Assembly: GCA_030323885.1 (NCBI GenBank)
Contig: JASIRB010003884.1
Span: 62,001-126,000, forward strand
Origin: Branchipolynoe longqiensis
Taxonomy: Eukaryota > Annelida > Polychaeta > Phyllodocida > Polynoidae
Direction: 5' to 3'
Length of the DNA: 64,000 nt
A program made the translations under genes and the position numbers. Below the pieces are notes generated by a model. It ran no database searches. It saw only the letters and a list, made by a program, of their open reading frames with translations, and was not told the origin of the DNA. This document shows positions 1 to 11,173 of this stretch, piece by piece (the stretch's first letter is position 1; every line of letters begins with the position of its first letter).

Positions 1-146
1 GGATAATATGCCTGAGTGGGATATTGGGCTATGGGACTGGTGGGCTGATTTCCCAGTGGGGCAGCACTATGTGTGTGCACTGTCACAAGTCGGTATCCAT
101 CCTGATATGACATTAGATGTTGCCAGGACGTAAAACTCAAACAAGC
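1..146 (+). repeat. SINE family A, 3' part
   Basis: This is the 3' portion of a SINE found at least 14 more times in the window. It contains the 'gactgagtggga'-like core, the block 'cagtggggcagcactat', 'cactgtcacaagtcgg', and the tail 'gacattagatgttgccagg' followed by 'acgtaaaact'. The left end is cut by the window edge. It is non-coding and presumably mobilised by a LINE in trans. Confidence 0.8.
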
Positions 147-261
147 AACCACTGAACAAACATGCAAACCGGACAGTCATATAATATCCCCCTAGAAATA
201 TGTATTGGTGTGGATTGGTTCTGGAAGTGCAGTCTTATGGCTGGACGGCACAGCGCATTTA

Positions 262-462
262 AATTAGATGGTGTAGCCGAATGAGTTCAGCGCCCGCCTC
301 CCATCCTTCATAGGTCATGGGTTTCAGAAACGCCTGAATTCAAACCGTGGTCGAAGCAAACCAATGACTTAAAGAGTTATCCTTATTGCTGCTATCTAGA
401 GACTTAAAGAGTTATACTTGGTGCTGCTATCTAGACTGGCATTCAGCATTACTAACACAGGC
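262..462 (+). repeat. SINE family A, tRNA-like head and middle
   Basis: The segment begins with a degenerate tRNA-like head ('gatggtgtagccgaatgag' resembling an A box, then 'gaattcaaaccgtgg' resembling a B box). It continues with 'ccaatgacttaaagagtta' and the block leading to 'ggcattcagcatta'. A short internal duplication repeats 'gacttaaagagttat' at about 366 and 399. The 3' half of the SINE is missing. Confidence 0.65.
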
Positions 463-1605
463 CAAGAAGGAGCAGTGGAATGAGAAAGACCAATTGTCTG
501 GAATGAGCTGGGACGCTCATTCGGGTTCATTGCTGGGCGCAGGGACCGCAAAGCTGACACGCCCCCCTCACCCCCCACCCCTGCCACTGCCGCCGGGGTG
601 GGGGGCTGGGGGGGAGGGGGGAGGGGGGAGGTGGGGGGGGGAGGTGGAGGGGGGAGGGGGGATGGGGGATGGGGGAGGGGGGGAGGGGGGGAAGGCCCCC
701 CCCCAACCCAACTGGCAGGGGAGGGGGCTTCCACACAGACACTCAACTCCTGCCACTGGCCAACCAATCACACAGCCACAGAATAAAAGCACCTCCACGC
801 CAGAATACCAATCAGATCACAAACTGGAGCCCGTGTCTCCACCCCATCTAATGGTCAGTCTGCAACAGCCTCTTTGACTGTGACTGACCACACCTACACA
901 CCGCTTATTCACCCGCCCACCCACACCTGTGGACTGATTGGCCAAGCCAATCAAAACACAAAACAACAAACCAAACAACATTTATCAAATTACCATTCAA
1001 AGACATTTGACATTTGAGTTGTTATCTACCACACAATTGACACACAAGCAATTCAACTATCAAATTGGTATGATATTCAACAAATCATAACTATATTGTT
1101 CATTTACTTCTCTCATCACGAATATTATTCGCTGTGCTTGTTAAATGTTATCTTCTCATATAATCACTTCTTATTGCTATGTTATATCATCATATGTGGT
1201 GCATGTTACATCTCATCCCATGAACTGATCATATAACATGACCTTATGTCGGTCGTTGCTGCTCTCATGCCAACATAATTGATGATGATGGGGCGGAGAT
1301 GCCCGAATAAAAGCCATGTCTTCCCAAACTCAGCTTCCACGTCTTCTGTGCCGAGAGCAATGGTCTGCGATTGAACATTCCTCTTCTTAATCAACGGATG
1401 TACCCAAATAAAGGAAACGAAAAAGAGGCAACTATACAGGGTGGGGTACCTGCTGGCTACAAATCTTCTTCTTTTTCTGTTTGTTGTTGTTTCTAATTGA
1501 TCACTCCTGTTGCGTGGTCTCATAGATTGCTGATTGAAATTAGAAGCCAGGCATGACATAATTCATGCAGATTAACACATACATCCCACCCTCCCCCCTC
1601 ACCAT
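463..1605. other. No gene; G-rich low-complexity tract
   Basis: From about 593 to 700 the plus strand is nearly pure G with occasional A or T, giving artificial proline-rich and glycine-rich open frames. It has many G3+ runs and could form quadruplexes. I recognise nothing in the remainder (about 870-1605). Confidence 0.6.
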
Positions 1606-2055
1606 GGGGCATAATCGATTAATCAACTCAGGTCACCCGAGCCACTTTTTGGCGCATGCGCACATCCTACAGACTCGAGTCGAATAATCGAATACGCTTC
1701 TCCGCGCTCGGGGTTGAAAAATGATTTCTTTTTTAATAACCGATAAAACTACAGCAAAATAGGATTTAAAGTATTTTATGATGGCCTAGTTTAGCTATAT
1801 TTCCATTTCATTAATCATTATTCTTTTTAAAAAACCATGTATGACTGGTACTGGTAGCTGTTATCCTGCAGGATGGTACCAGCACAAATGTGACATCATT
1901 GCACGTAGCCAACCCCAGCTACGAGGTGGGTTACTTGGGTCGGATCGTTTTGCACATGGCACGTGTATTTGGCGACTCTACACGCAGTGTTCGATTTGAA
2001 ATTCTGACGACTCGGGTCACCTGAGTCACCCGGGTCATGTTACTCGATTACAGCC
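1606..2055. mobile_element. TIR element (MITE-like) family M1, copy 1
   Basis: The left end reads 'ggggcataatcgattaatca'. The right end, reverse-complemented, reads 'ggctgtaatcgagtaaca', giving an imperfect terminal inverted repeat, and both ends carry a nearby 'ggtcacccgag'-type motif. A second copy lies about 40.5 kb away. The element has no coding capacity, and I could not identify a clear target-site duplication. Confidence 0.65.
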
Positions 2056-2095
2056 TTGATGTCCTGGGACTTTTGTATGGTCACATAGAATATAT

Positions 2096-2673
2096 GGGTC
2101 ATTCTCTGAAACTGGGAAGCAAAGTGTGACATGGTAACCAAAAATGAAAACCTTCCAAATAATAGCAAAAATTATTCTAAATAAAACAGAATCCATGTTG
2201 TCCATATGTCAGTTGAAAAAAATGCTATTTCACTTTTTGGTTTTGATCGTCTACAAATTGAACAGGATGCTAATATCACTTGTCTAACATAGGAATCAAA
2301 GACACCTCCAAAATGTAATCTTAACGTACAAAACAAACTACAAAGTCAAACAAGGTTTTATTGATTACAGTAAAGCAACCAAGATTATCTCGTACAAGAT
2401 AACAGTTTAAACAAAAATGTTTGAAAAGTGTGAGTAAAAATACATGGTGTCGATGTGTAGATTTTCATATTTTCACTTTAGCACAAATTCCTACAAGTAT
2501 ACTTTTGATATCGTTTGTGGGATAGATTAAATATATGTAGCATTGCTAACATACTTAACGCACAGAGGCAGCAATAATTATTTGACTTGCTATCAATAAA
2601 AGAAAGAATTAATTATCACCATTGTAACATGGAAGCCAAATATGTGGTGGTGGCCAGTTTTAGAGAATGATCC
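2096..2673. mobile_element. TIR element family M2, copy 1
   Basis: The ends 'gggtcattctctgaaactgg' and 'ccagttttagagaatgatcc' are inverted complements over about 20 bases. The interior is AT-rich and aligns along its length with a second copy near the right edge of the window. It is non-coding and was probably moved by a transposase in trans; the superfamily is not clear. Confidence 0.75.
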
Positions 2674-2894
2674 AACTACCCACCCACCCAACTTGGGTCT
2701 TACATAATCAGGGTTCATACACCTTACGGCCAAATTAAAGGCATACAAACACCTACAGCCGTAGGATAGGCTTTCCTCTTATACGAGTTCTACGGGATTA
2801 ATTGGCTCATGATACATCAGGAATTGCGTCTGATGCGTGAGGGAGAAGGTGGCCATGCTGCACTTATCACAGCCGCGCCCCTCCGACCAGCTTA

Positions 2895-3239
2895 AGCCCC
2901 TGTCACACATCACCGGATTGCGCAACGGACAGAATTGTCTAGTCCGGTGGTGATAAGTATCAAAATGTATTAAAATGTGTCAAAATGTTGCGCTATAGGG
3001 TCAATGGCTCTGGACGAACGGACATGAAATTGTCATGAAACGGACATGAAACGGACATGAAACAGACATGAAACGGACATGAACGGATGGCGAATGGACG
3101 AAACAAACTCAAACCGGACAAGAACTGTAGACGTCAATCCGGCTGCGGCTGTTCCTAGTTTTGTGCATGTTCAAAACTTGTACAGACACAAACCGGACAT
3201 TGTCCATTTCTCCCAATCTAGTGATGTGTGACAGGGGCT
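2895..3239. mobile_element. Harbinger-like MITE, 'cctgtcacac' family, copy 1
   Basis: The inverted ends 'agcccctgtcacacatcac' and 'gtgatgtgtgacaggggct' are flanked on both sides by TTA (2892-2894 and 3240-3242). A 3-bp TWA-type duplication is typical of PIF/Harbinger elements. The interior holds repeats of 'gaaacggacatgaaac' and is non-coding. Confidence 0.7.
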
Positions 3240-3242
3240 TTA

Positions 3243-3475
3243 GACTCGTCCATCCCTCCCTCCATGGCTCAACTAGCAATCACCCGCTACCACAGCGCAC
3301 CCCTTCTGAAGACTCGGGCGTGCCCGCTATTAGCACGCCTCTGGGACCGGCTTCATTTCTCCACTGCTAGGCGTAGAGCAGTCACGTGAACCTGACATTT
3401 ACCTCCATTTACTCTTTCGTCTTCTTCCCTGGGGAACCAAGACTAAGCGTGAGGCCATCTAGTGTGGAAGGTCAG
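3243..3475. other. Nothing recognised
   Basis: I see no gene, repeat family or RNA feature that I can support here. Confidence 0.4.
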
Positions 3476-3700
3476 TCAAATCAATGACTTACAAAAATTG
3501 ATACTTGTCACTACTTAGCCTGGCACTCGGCATTATCAGGATAAGGCAAGGATTGGTGAGCTCAGTATCAGGATAATATGACTGAGTGGGAAATTGGGGC
3601 AGCACTATTAAGTCACCATGAGTGTGCACTGTCACAAGTCGGTACCCATCCTGAGGATGTTAGATGTTGCCAGGATGTAAAACTCCAACAAATAACAAAA
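3476..3700 (+). repeat. SINE family A copy lacking the tRNA head
   Basis: Starts at 'tcaatgacttacaaaaattg' and runs through 'cctggcactcggcattatc', 'gtcaccatgagtgtgcactg' and the tail 'gatgttgccaggatgtaaaa'. The middle block between 'gtgggaaatt' and 'ggggcagcac' is shortened relative to the fuller copy at 53.15 kb. Confidence 0.8.
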
Positions 3701-3736
3701 AAAAACATCACTGCGACAGAATGGGACACAATCCAT

Positions 3737-4241
3737 CATATATATATGTGCTCTATAATCTATTATGGGAATATAAACAAGGACACTACCACCGAGCAGT
3801 TCTCCCCCTCTATTTACTCTACACCTGAATGTCATGTGACTTAGCTAGTACCCACTCCTATTCATTGAGTTACTACTACCCAACCTGCTATGCCTAGCGT
3901 AGTTCCTGCATCCACCACTGCACTGCCACCTGTGAGTGGCTCATGACTGCATGATACCAGCTGCGCCTGGTCACTACCACTGCCGCTCCCGCTCAGCGGG
4001 ACGGATTTTAAATCATATATATATATGCTCTATAATCTATTATGAGAATATAAACAAGGACACGACCAACTACCTTTCCCTATATTAGTTACTACACCCT
4101 GTACTGTCATGTTATTAGTTACTCCTACTGTACTAGAGTCATTGAGTTAGTACTGCCACTGCTGCTGCCTAGTCTAGTTCCTACAACCTCCACTAGTCTG
4201 CCTCCTGTGTGTGGCTCCTGACCGCCCTGATACCAGCTATA
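3737..4241 (+). repeat. Direct duplication of a ~230-bp unit
   Basis: Two units (about 3737-3963 and 4014-4241) both begin 'tatatatgtgctctataatc' or a close variant, continue 'gaatataaacaaggacac', and end 'ctgataccagct'-like. They are diverged and not adjacent. Related heads ('tgtataa' followed by 'gagtataaaa') occur near 10.44, 44.39 and 50.94 kb, which suggests a dispersed family. Confidence 0.5.
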
Positions 4242-4273
4242 TATATGTGTGTTATATGTACATATATATATGG

Positions 4274-4680
4274 GTATGCAGGTATAGCAATACCTCAGGG
4301 AGTTTGACGCCCCTGCCTTGCAGAGTTCTAAACCACTGCCTTGTGGTACAGGTCCTTGACAGAACCGAAGGCTAAGGGAGCAAACCCTAAACAGAAAACC
4401 ATGTCACTGTGGCAGCATTAAGGGCGGTTGATGTATGGAACTCCCAACATCTCCGGACCAGCCACTGCAGGGACAAATAGTTTTGCGCCTGTCTTGACAT
4501 GTTCTTGCCGGTGTGAAACCTCTATTTGCTCCCCGAGAGAGTGCCGCTGGTAACTTGCAAAAGCCAGCAGCACTTCAACACTTTTGCAGGCAGCTTTCAT
4601 GAAATGAAAATGGAGAGCGGCAGTCAAGTAATGAAAGCAGTCTTTGTCGCATCGCGACCGACAGCATGATGATGATGATA
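4274..4680 (+). mobile_element. RTE-like internally deleted element, copy A
   Basis: The 5' module (4274-4606) starts 'gtatgcaggtatagcaatac' and ends 'ctttcatgaaatg'. It is joined directly to the last 74 bases of the RTE-like element seen complete at its 3' end at 37.19 kb, including the end of its reading frame (encoding ...WRAAVK and stop) and a (GATGAT)n tail. The whole coding region is missing. An antisense open frame crosses the 5' module; see the matching copies at 36.5, 37.2 and 59.6 kb. Confidence 0.8.
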
Positions 4681-5086
4681 TATGCTATATATATATGTGT
4701 GTTATATGTTATATATATATATGTGTGTTATATGTACATATATGCTATATACATAATTCAGTATTGCAATAGCAGTGTGGTTGGTTGATCCCCAACTACG
4801 ACCTATAACGCCACTGGGCGGAGAAAGTTGTATCACTGTAGATTAGAAGAGAAGGACTCAGACTGCCTGGATATACAATCAATAATGCGTTTTACTGTTC
4901 AGTCTCAGTGCATGTTTTATTTAACAAAATAAGCATTGAATATGGTAGGGTGGATTTGGTTGACATCCCCCCTAAGGGGGGGGGGTGATATTCCTCCCTG
5001 TACACTAATGCAATTAGATTTGTGTTTAAATGTCCACAGAATATAACTTGTCATATTCCTCCAATGTCAAAGATATGATCAATGAT
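4681..5086. other. AT microsatellite and unassigned sequence
   Basis: Contains (AT)-rich runs with 'tgtgttatatgt' repeats up to about 4750. After that I see nothing that I can assign. Confidence 0.4.
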
Positions 5087-5235
5087 TGGTTGTTTGGGTT
5101 TTACGTCATAGCAACATCCATCGTCATTCCAGGATGGGTAGCAACTTGCAACAGTGTGCAGTCATGGCAACTTTATAGTGCTGCCCCACTGGTAGATCAG
5201 GCCACGGCACCCTGTCCCACTCAGTCACATTATCC

Positions 5236-5236
<1 letters not shown>
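5087..5236 (-). repeat. SINE family A, 3' part, inverted
   Basis: The reverse strand reads the family core and tail. On the plus strand the diagnostic pieces are 'ttttacgtcatagcaacatc', 'agtgctgccccactgg' and 'cccactcagtcacattatcc'. It is followed immediately by an (AT)n run at 5238-5273. Confidence 0.8.
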
Positions 5237-5277
<41 letters not shown>

Positions 5278-5365
5278 TTCAGGCTATAGCCGCTAGGCTA
5301 TCTGTGATCAGTGAGATGAAGCCCCATCCGCTACAAGTCAATTATGCATCTGACATGGTAGACAT

Positions 5366-5773
5366 TAGATAAAGGATTCACCCTGTTCTAGCAGTGCACA
5401 GGTGAATACCAACCATATACAAAAGCTGTCGAAAAATCGGGGAAATGAAGTGAGAGCCTAATTTGACAATCTAAGAAGCAACAATTATTCTTTTTATATG
5501 TCTTCATATTTCCCCGCTACCTTTGAGTTGAAAAATATGATAAAACATATAGTTTAATGGAATTTAAATGTGAAATCGACGCTATTCTATGGCCGCCATC
5601 TTGTCTGTTTGCATTCTCCCCCATTTCACCAACTCTGTGCCAATATAAGTACCCATTTGATACTGGAGACAGGCATTCTACTTCCTGTTCCATACTAAAG
5701 CTATTTTTGCCCGTATTTATGCTATGTTGTCTTTCACCCATGTACTACAAGTACGGGGTGAATCATTTATCTA
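5366..5773. mobile_element. TIR element family M13, copy 1
   Basis: The inverted ends 'tagataaaggattcaccc' and 'gggtgaatcatttatcta' flank about 408 bp. The interior matches, in opposite orientation, the copy at 60.8 kb, including 'ggccgccatcttgtc' and 'gcattctcccccatttcacc'. Short open frames on both strands are by-products of the repeat. Confidence 0.75.
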
Positions 5774-6054
5774 GGTAGACATATGACGTGGTTGCCTCAT
5801 GGAAGGCTTCTTTCTACCTCCGTTAGCATTTTCTATATCAGGAGCAGAGACAGACACACCTCGGCACTTGCTCTGATATTCATTGTATTCACTCTATTCA
5901 GTACTCGTGTACAGTATTTACAGTATTTATACCATTCACTGCTTTTTAAGAGGATCGGTAGCTTACAGATTAACTTACAGATCCTCTTCTGGCTGATCTA
6001 GGTCCTATTGGGCCTCTAATGTCATGTCGTTATGGCAAAAAAGAACATTTCTTA

Positions 6055-6401
6055 CAAGGCCCCGTCACACCTCACTGGATCGGGGGAAACGGACAGAACA
6101 TGAACAATGTCCGGTTTGTGTCTGTACAAGTTTTGAACATGCACAAAACTAGGAATGGATGCCGCCAGACTGACGTCTATGGTTCTTGTCCAGATTGATT
6201 TCATTTCATATGTTGGCTATCCATTCTTTTCCTTTTCATGTCCGTTTCATGTCTGTTTCATGTCCGTTTCATGTCAGTTTCATGTCCGTTCGTAGACCCA
6301 ATGTCACAACACTTTGACACATTTTAATACATTTTGATACTTATCACCACCGGACTAGATAATTCTGTCCGTTGCTCAGTCCGGCATAATGTGACAGACA
6401 A
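6055..6401. mobile_element. Harbinger-like MITE, 'cctgtcacac' family, copy 2
   Basis: The left end is 'aaggccccgtcacacctcac'. The interior repeats 'gtccgtttcatgtc' and is the reverse complement of the copy at 2.9 kb. The right end has decayed to 'ataatgtgacagac', and TTA is present outside both proposed ends. The right boundary is less certain than the left. Confidence 0.6.
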
Positions 6402-7260
6402 TTTACACACATGTGGAGATTGACAGTGCCCTGAAGTCATATAATGTGGGTGTCCTCTCCAATGTCAATCCACCGTTCTCTCAAATGCTTCAACCACTCA
6501 GTCTGGGAGACTGTTCTATGGACCTGTCATTTGAAATAAAAATGAGTGTTTCCTGATCTCAAGTCTGGCCCTCCAGTTGGAGATCTTATACCGCTGCCCT
6601 CTGGTGTTACTGTTTGTTGTGAATTTGAACAAACAGTGAGTCGATGGAGGGAAATTTGAATTTAAAATCTCCACTCGATGGGGAATGATATAGGTACCAC
6701 TTGTCAGGTCTGCAAGGACGAAGCCTCACTACTTTATGAATACAGATAGATATTAAGAGATATATTAATTTTAAGTAATTTTGTAGCATCCATGGAGTTT
6801 TCTCATGAAGTAGCCAGGATTGAGTTTGACTGCTAGATGGCGTTTTTTTTGGTAAATATGTTTATTCTGCTGAATAAGTCTTTTGTCAGTGACGAAGCAC
6901 TGGTCTTCCAGCCATTTTTCAATTCAGGGTTATTTACACAAAAGGTATATAGAATAAGGTGTACAATACTTGTTGAATAGACAATTTGCACCATGTAACA
7001 CAATGAAATTCTGAAACCCAAAAGTTCCATAACAATATGGTACAGTAGTGTCATATAACCAGATCAATATTAGTCAGATCAATGTGAGTATTTACATAGT
7101 ATTTAGAATGTAAGCAGAAGTTATCTTCTGTATTCAGTTGGTAAATTTGTACTAAGTTTGAATGTTCAGTTGCAGTTAGGCAAGCGGTATATAAATGTTG
7201 GTTTGTTAGGAAAATTCTAGTGTAACTCTAATGTAGCTAGTTATGTGAGTTTATGAATTA
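6402..7260. other. Nothing recognised
   Basis: AT-rich sequence with short open frames only. I see no conserved protein motif, RNA gene or clear repeat end. Confidence 0.4.
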
Positions 7261-7513
7261 TGTTGTTGGGGTGGGGTTGTTAATAATACACTGGACCATC
7301 TGTGACCAGTGAAGCAGTGGGACCAATCCCAGTGCATTTAGGTCTTAAATTTTACATTTTTACCTGGGCTGTCTCTGTCATCGTATATGGTTGACTGGAG
7401 ATAACAGAGGAACAGCAACAAATTAAAAAAGTGGGGGGTGGGGGGGGGGAGAAACCGAGGCTGAGGGTTTGGTGGTCTGCCACTTACGGTATGGTGACGC
7501 CATGGAACATACT

Positions 7514-8540
7514 TTACTGCAACTGCATAAGGGCCTGCCCAATCCGATGTACTCTTAGTGAGTTTTTAAATTCTAGGTAAGAGGACGCTGCCCTGGTTCT
7601 GGTTGGTAGGTTGTTCCACATCATGCTGCCTTTGTAAATTGGTGCTTTAATTAGTTTGTTTGTGGAAGGCTTGGGGACTTTGAGTAGAGTGGAATCAGCC
7701 CGTCTAGTATTCCTTTTTGTGTTTTCTATATATTGGGTATCTCTGGCTCTTCTGTACATAAGTGATAGGAGATGTGAATCTCTTCTAACCATTAGGTAAT
7801 CTAGGTTTGCTTTGTCATGCATTTCCTGTACACTTAGTGTTTTGCCCCAATAAATTGTTCTTAACGCCCGGTTTTGGATCCTTTGTAGCTTAGTCAGTTG
7901 CTGCTTTGTGAGCAATCCATAAATTATATCATTATAGTCTATTATTGGTAGAACTGTTGATTTATACAGCAGTAGGGCAGTGTTTTCGCTTATGAAGCTC
8001 CGCATCTTCCTGATTGTAGTCATTTTTAGTGCCAATGATTGAGTTAGTCTAGCCAGCTGTTGATTCCCATTTAAGGTAGAATCAATCACTGTTCCTAAGT
8101 ACCTGTATGCACTTGCCTCCTTAATTTGATTTCCGCCAATTTGCAGTGTTATGGGTTGTGCCCTTGCCTTCCTTGCTTTGGTGCCATAAATGACAAACTC
8201 GGTTTTATTGGTGTTAAGGGATAGTTTGTTTTCACTACACCACAGGTTAACCCTGGTCAGCACTGTCCGAACCTGATCGGTTGCTATTTGGAAATCTTTA
8301 TTGTGTACTGTGAGTGCTGCATCGTCTGCAAATAATGTGAATGTTGCATCCTCTGATATTTGGGGTAAATCATTTATAAAGATTAAAAACAGAAGGGGGC
8401 CCAGGGTTGAACCCTGCGGAACTCCAGTTTTAATAGTCCTGATGGTTGACTCAGTGTCATTGAGTTTTGTGTATTGTTTCCTATTAGTTAAGTAGTTGGC
8501 CATCAATGCGGATGAAGCTTTGAGCAAAGTAATGTTGGCT
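7514..8540 (-). pseudogene. Non-LTR retrotransposon RT, C-terminal part
   Basis: An uninterrupted frame of about 337 codons covers the second half of a reverse transcriptase. It shows the motif GVPQGSTLGPLLFLIFIND, the catalytic motif FADDAALTV, then a thumb region with 'LPIIDYNDIIY' and 'RIQNRALRTI'. It ends with a 'WNNLPTRTR' block typical of CR1/Jockey-group elements. The frame has no proper ATG at its head and the N-terminal RT and the endonuclease are absent, so this is a 5'-truncated copy. A diverged relative lies at 14.3 kb. The 3' untranslated region probably extends to about 7260-7300, but I could not define its end. The enzyme would make cDNA primed at the target site; this copy cannot do so alone. 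Confidence 0.85.
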
Positions 8541-8544
8541 TAAC

Positions 8545-8875
8545 TGTGTAAGTGCCAGTAGAGCTCTCAAACCTAGGTGGTTTAAGGGCACGCCCCCCGA
8601 CACCAACACTGGTGCTTTTATTGCATCAAAATGGGGCATTTTTGGTGACATTTGAATACACATTTTGCATCTTATTTTTGCGCTTTTGTTTAACCTTTTA
8701 GATATGGTGTTTCCTGGAAACCAGGTACCCCCCTAAATATGCCACTTATTAAACAACCCCTACTGAAGTAGCGCGTGACCAGAGTAGTATGGGATGTGCC
8801 ACTAAACAATACCGACACTATTACTTTGAAATCTCCAGTAGGTGGGGGTTTATTATACGTACAGCTAGCTATCTA
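8545..8875. other. Nothing recognised
   Basis: Short interval between the RT remnant and the next TIR element, with no supportable feature. Confidence 0.4.
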
Positions 8876-10027
8876 AAGCCCAGTTCACACTGGCGAGTTA
8901 AGTCGGCTTAACTAATTCGCCTCCTTTCAATCAATCAATTGTTCCGTCCTCTAGTCGAGGGTTGGATGCAATGGTTCTCCACTTGTCCCGATGGTGTGCT
9001 GTTCTGATAGACTGTGAATAATTCAAGCCTGTCCACTGTGAAATATTTGTAAACCATGATGTTCTTGGTCTCCCTCTCCCTCTGCTGCCATTCACCTTCC
9101 CTTCCAACAATGTACGGTATATTGAACTCTGACGAATGATGTGGCCAAAATAAATAAGTTTCTTTGTCTGTATAGTGGCAAACAAGCTTTTCTTATTTTT
9201 AATTTTTCTGAGAACTTCTTTGTTGGTGATCTTCTTTGTCCATGATATTTTCATCATCCTTCGATAAGTCCACATCTCAAATGCTGCTAAACGTTTGTAC
9301 ATTTTCTTAGAGATTGTCCATGTCTCAGCCCCATACATTAGAGTACACCACACATAACACTGAAGAATACGCTTCCTTGTTTGTATTAATATCTTACTTG
9401 ATGTTAACACTCTATACATTTTGGAGAATGTTGTTCGGGCTATTGTTATCGTTCTTTTAATTTCTTCCTCACATCTCCCATCATTTGTAATCTTTTGTCC
9501 GAGACTCCTTTAGTTCGACTCAAATTGGTCGTGTGGACTTTATGTTTGGTCGACTTAGGCATGAGCCGACTCATCTAGTTCGCTTCAACTAAACCACCTC
9601 GCGAGGTAGTTTAGATGAACCAAACTAACTTAAGTCGGCCCATCTAGCTTGTGTGGACGGTAGCGGTTTACTTGAAGCGGATTAAGCACGACACACTGCA
9701 TAATATAATTTGGTCAATGAACCGGCTAGAGGTGCACAGATCATTTTTTCATCATTTATTTTTAGGGTTTCACTGCCCAGCAGAAGGTTTGACTGTTCCA
9801 AAATAATACGATTCAGTCAATACATATCTAGGTCGAACCCACACTCTCTCGTGGTGAGGTCGACGAACCGAAACTGGTGCTGGTTAGTATGGACTTGCTC
9901 ATGTGCAGAGATCGATTTCTGCCTTAAACCATCCCAAGTACTGCTTGTGTGGACAGGATGCCTAGTTCGCCTCCTCTAGTTCGCCTTATCTAGTTCGGCC
10001 TAAAGTTGTGCTGTGTGAACGGGGCTT
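8876..10027. mobile_element. TIR element family M4 with nested retroelement
   Basis: The left end 'aagcccagttcacactgg' and right end 'gctgtgtgaacggggctt' form an imperfect terminal inverted repeat. TA or a T-W-A triplet flanks the ends. Internal sequence is rich in 'tagttcg' and 'aagtcggc' motifs and contains the palindrome 'aaccacctcgcgaggtagtt'. A retrotransposon fragment is inserted at 8928-9504. Without it the element is about 570 bp and non-coding. Confidence 0.7.
8928..9504 (-). pseudogene. RTE-like 3' fragment nested in TIR element
   Basis: The minus strand encodes about 162 codons of the C-terminus of a non-LTR RT, with the motifs LMYGAETWTISKKM, FEMWTYRRMMKISWT, NKEVLRKIKNK, FGHIIRQS and GRGRPRTSW. 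These are characteristic of the region after the RT thumb in RTE-like elements. The 3' end is an (ATTG)n-type tail, read as 'caatcaatcaattg' on the plus strand. The insertion is bounded by the 7-bp direct repeat CTCCTTT (8921-8927 and 9505-9511), as expected for target-primed insertion of a 5'-truncated copy. Confidence 0.85.
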
Positions 10028-10699
10028 TAATGTTACATGAGAAATATGCTAATTTAAAAGAATTTGGTAGCATTTTTTAGGGTTCCTTATAAAGTCAAGA
10101 ATCATCCATACTGACGTTGCATAGTCAACGCCGTTCATATCGCCTCTTTGCGAACATTTATTACTCAGCATGCTTCTCGACGGAGGATTCGAACCCAGAG
10201 CTGGGTGTAGGAAGTAATAATAAATTAGGTTTAGATATTGATAATAGATTTGGCATTTGTGACAGATTTGCACTTGTTGCTATGCCTAAAACTACCTTAA
10301 TGGTGCATGGTGTGAGGAGGACTACCCACCATGTCATACAGTTGTTGGCATGCCTGGAGGCTGAGTGCTTGCGCTCCCAATCTCCCGAGGGATTATCTCA
10401 TTCTCAATGATATATATACATATATACATATATATATATGCTGTATAAGGCATTGTACGAGTATAATAAGCCAGAAGATTCATCTACTCCCCAGCCACTA
10501 AGTCATCGGCTGGTCACCTACTCATTAGGTCATCTACTAGTGCTTCATGACCTGAGCACATGGCGCCACCTGCTCGCCCACGCCTCAGCGGCCGTTGCTT
10601 TCCCTCACTGTGCAGCTGAATGTGTGGGTTAATTGGTTCATGGAAAATAACACTCAGAAGAATGGAGGTATTTAGATATATATTTATATATATATATAT
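10028..10699. other. No gene; AT microsatellites
   Basis: Holds (TA)n runs at about 10410-10440 and 10680-10699 and a 'tgtataagg...gagtataa' head related to repeats at 4.0, 44.4 and 50.9 kb. No coding feature is supported. Confidence 0.4.
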
Positions 10700-11173
10700 G
10701 AGTCATCCTCACGAAAATGGGCCAATTGGTGGTTTATTTAAGATGTCGGCATCGCAATTCTTAAAGTGGGGTGCATTTCTTTGTTTTTGATTAAATTATC
10801 GTAGAAACAAATAAGGTTGTTGTATTTTCTCTACCTTTACATTCAGGATACATTTAAGGACTTTGCAACACCTCTGTCAATGCTATACTCTATGTAGGCT
10901 GATCGACGCCGACATCCAATGCTCGATGCCGACAACTTTAACAGATATCGGCGTCACAATTCTTAAAGTGGGGTGCATTTCTTATTTTTATATTAACTTA
11001 TCCTAGAAACAAATAAAGTTGTTGTGTTATCTCTACATTTACATTCAGGATAAATTTAAGGACTTTCCAATACCTCTGTCAATGCTAAACTATAATTATA
11101 CTGTTTGATGCTGACATCCAATGATCGACGCCAACAACTTCCCCCAATTGGCCTCTTTTCGTGATCCTTACTC
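10700..11173. mobile_element. TIR element M6 with internal duplication
   Basis: The ends 'gagtcatcctcacgaaaatg' and 'ttttcgtgatccttactc' are inverted complements with mismatches, and 'ggccaattgg' is shared just inside both. The interior consists of two tandem copies with a period of about 202 bp (10741-10942 and 10943-11145), each carrying 'attcttaaagtggggtgcat'. It lies in a TA microsatellite. It is non-coding. Confidence 0.7.

Noticed and set aside
396..877. Proline-rich and glycine-rich open frames on both strands
   Set aside because: They come from a G-run low-complexity tract and occur in all frames of both strands.
1206..1559. 117-codon minus-strand open frame
   Set aside because: No motif, no repeat homologue in the window, and length within chance expectation for this composition.
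5030..5296. 88-codon open frame ending in repeated IY
   Set aside because: It is a SINE family A copy in antisense running into an (AT)n microsatellite.
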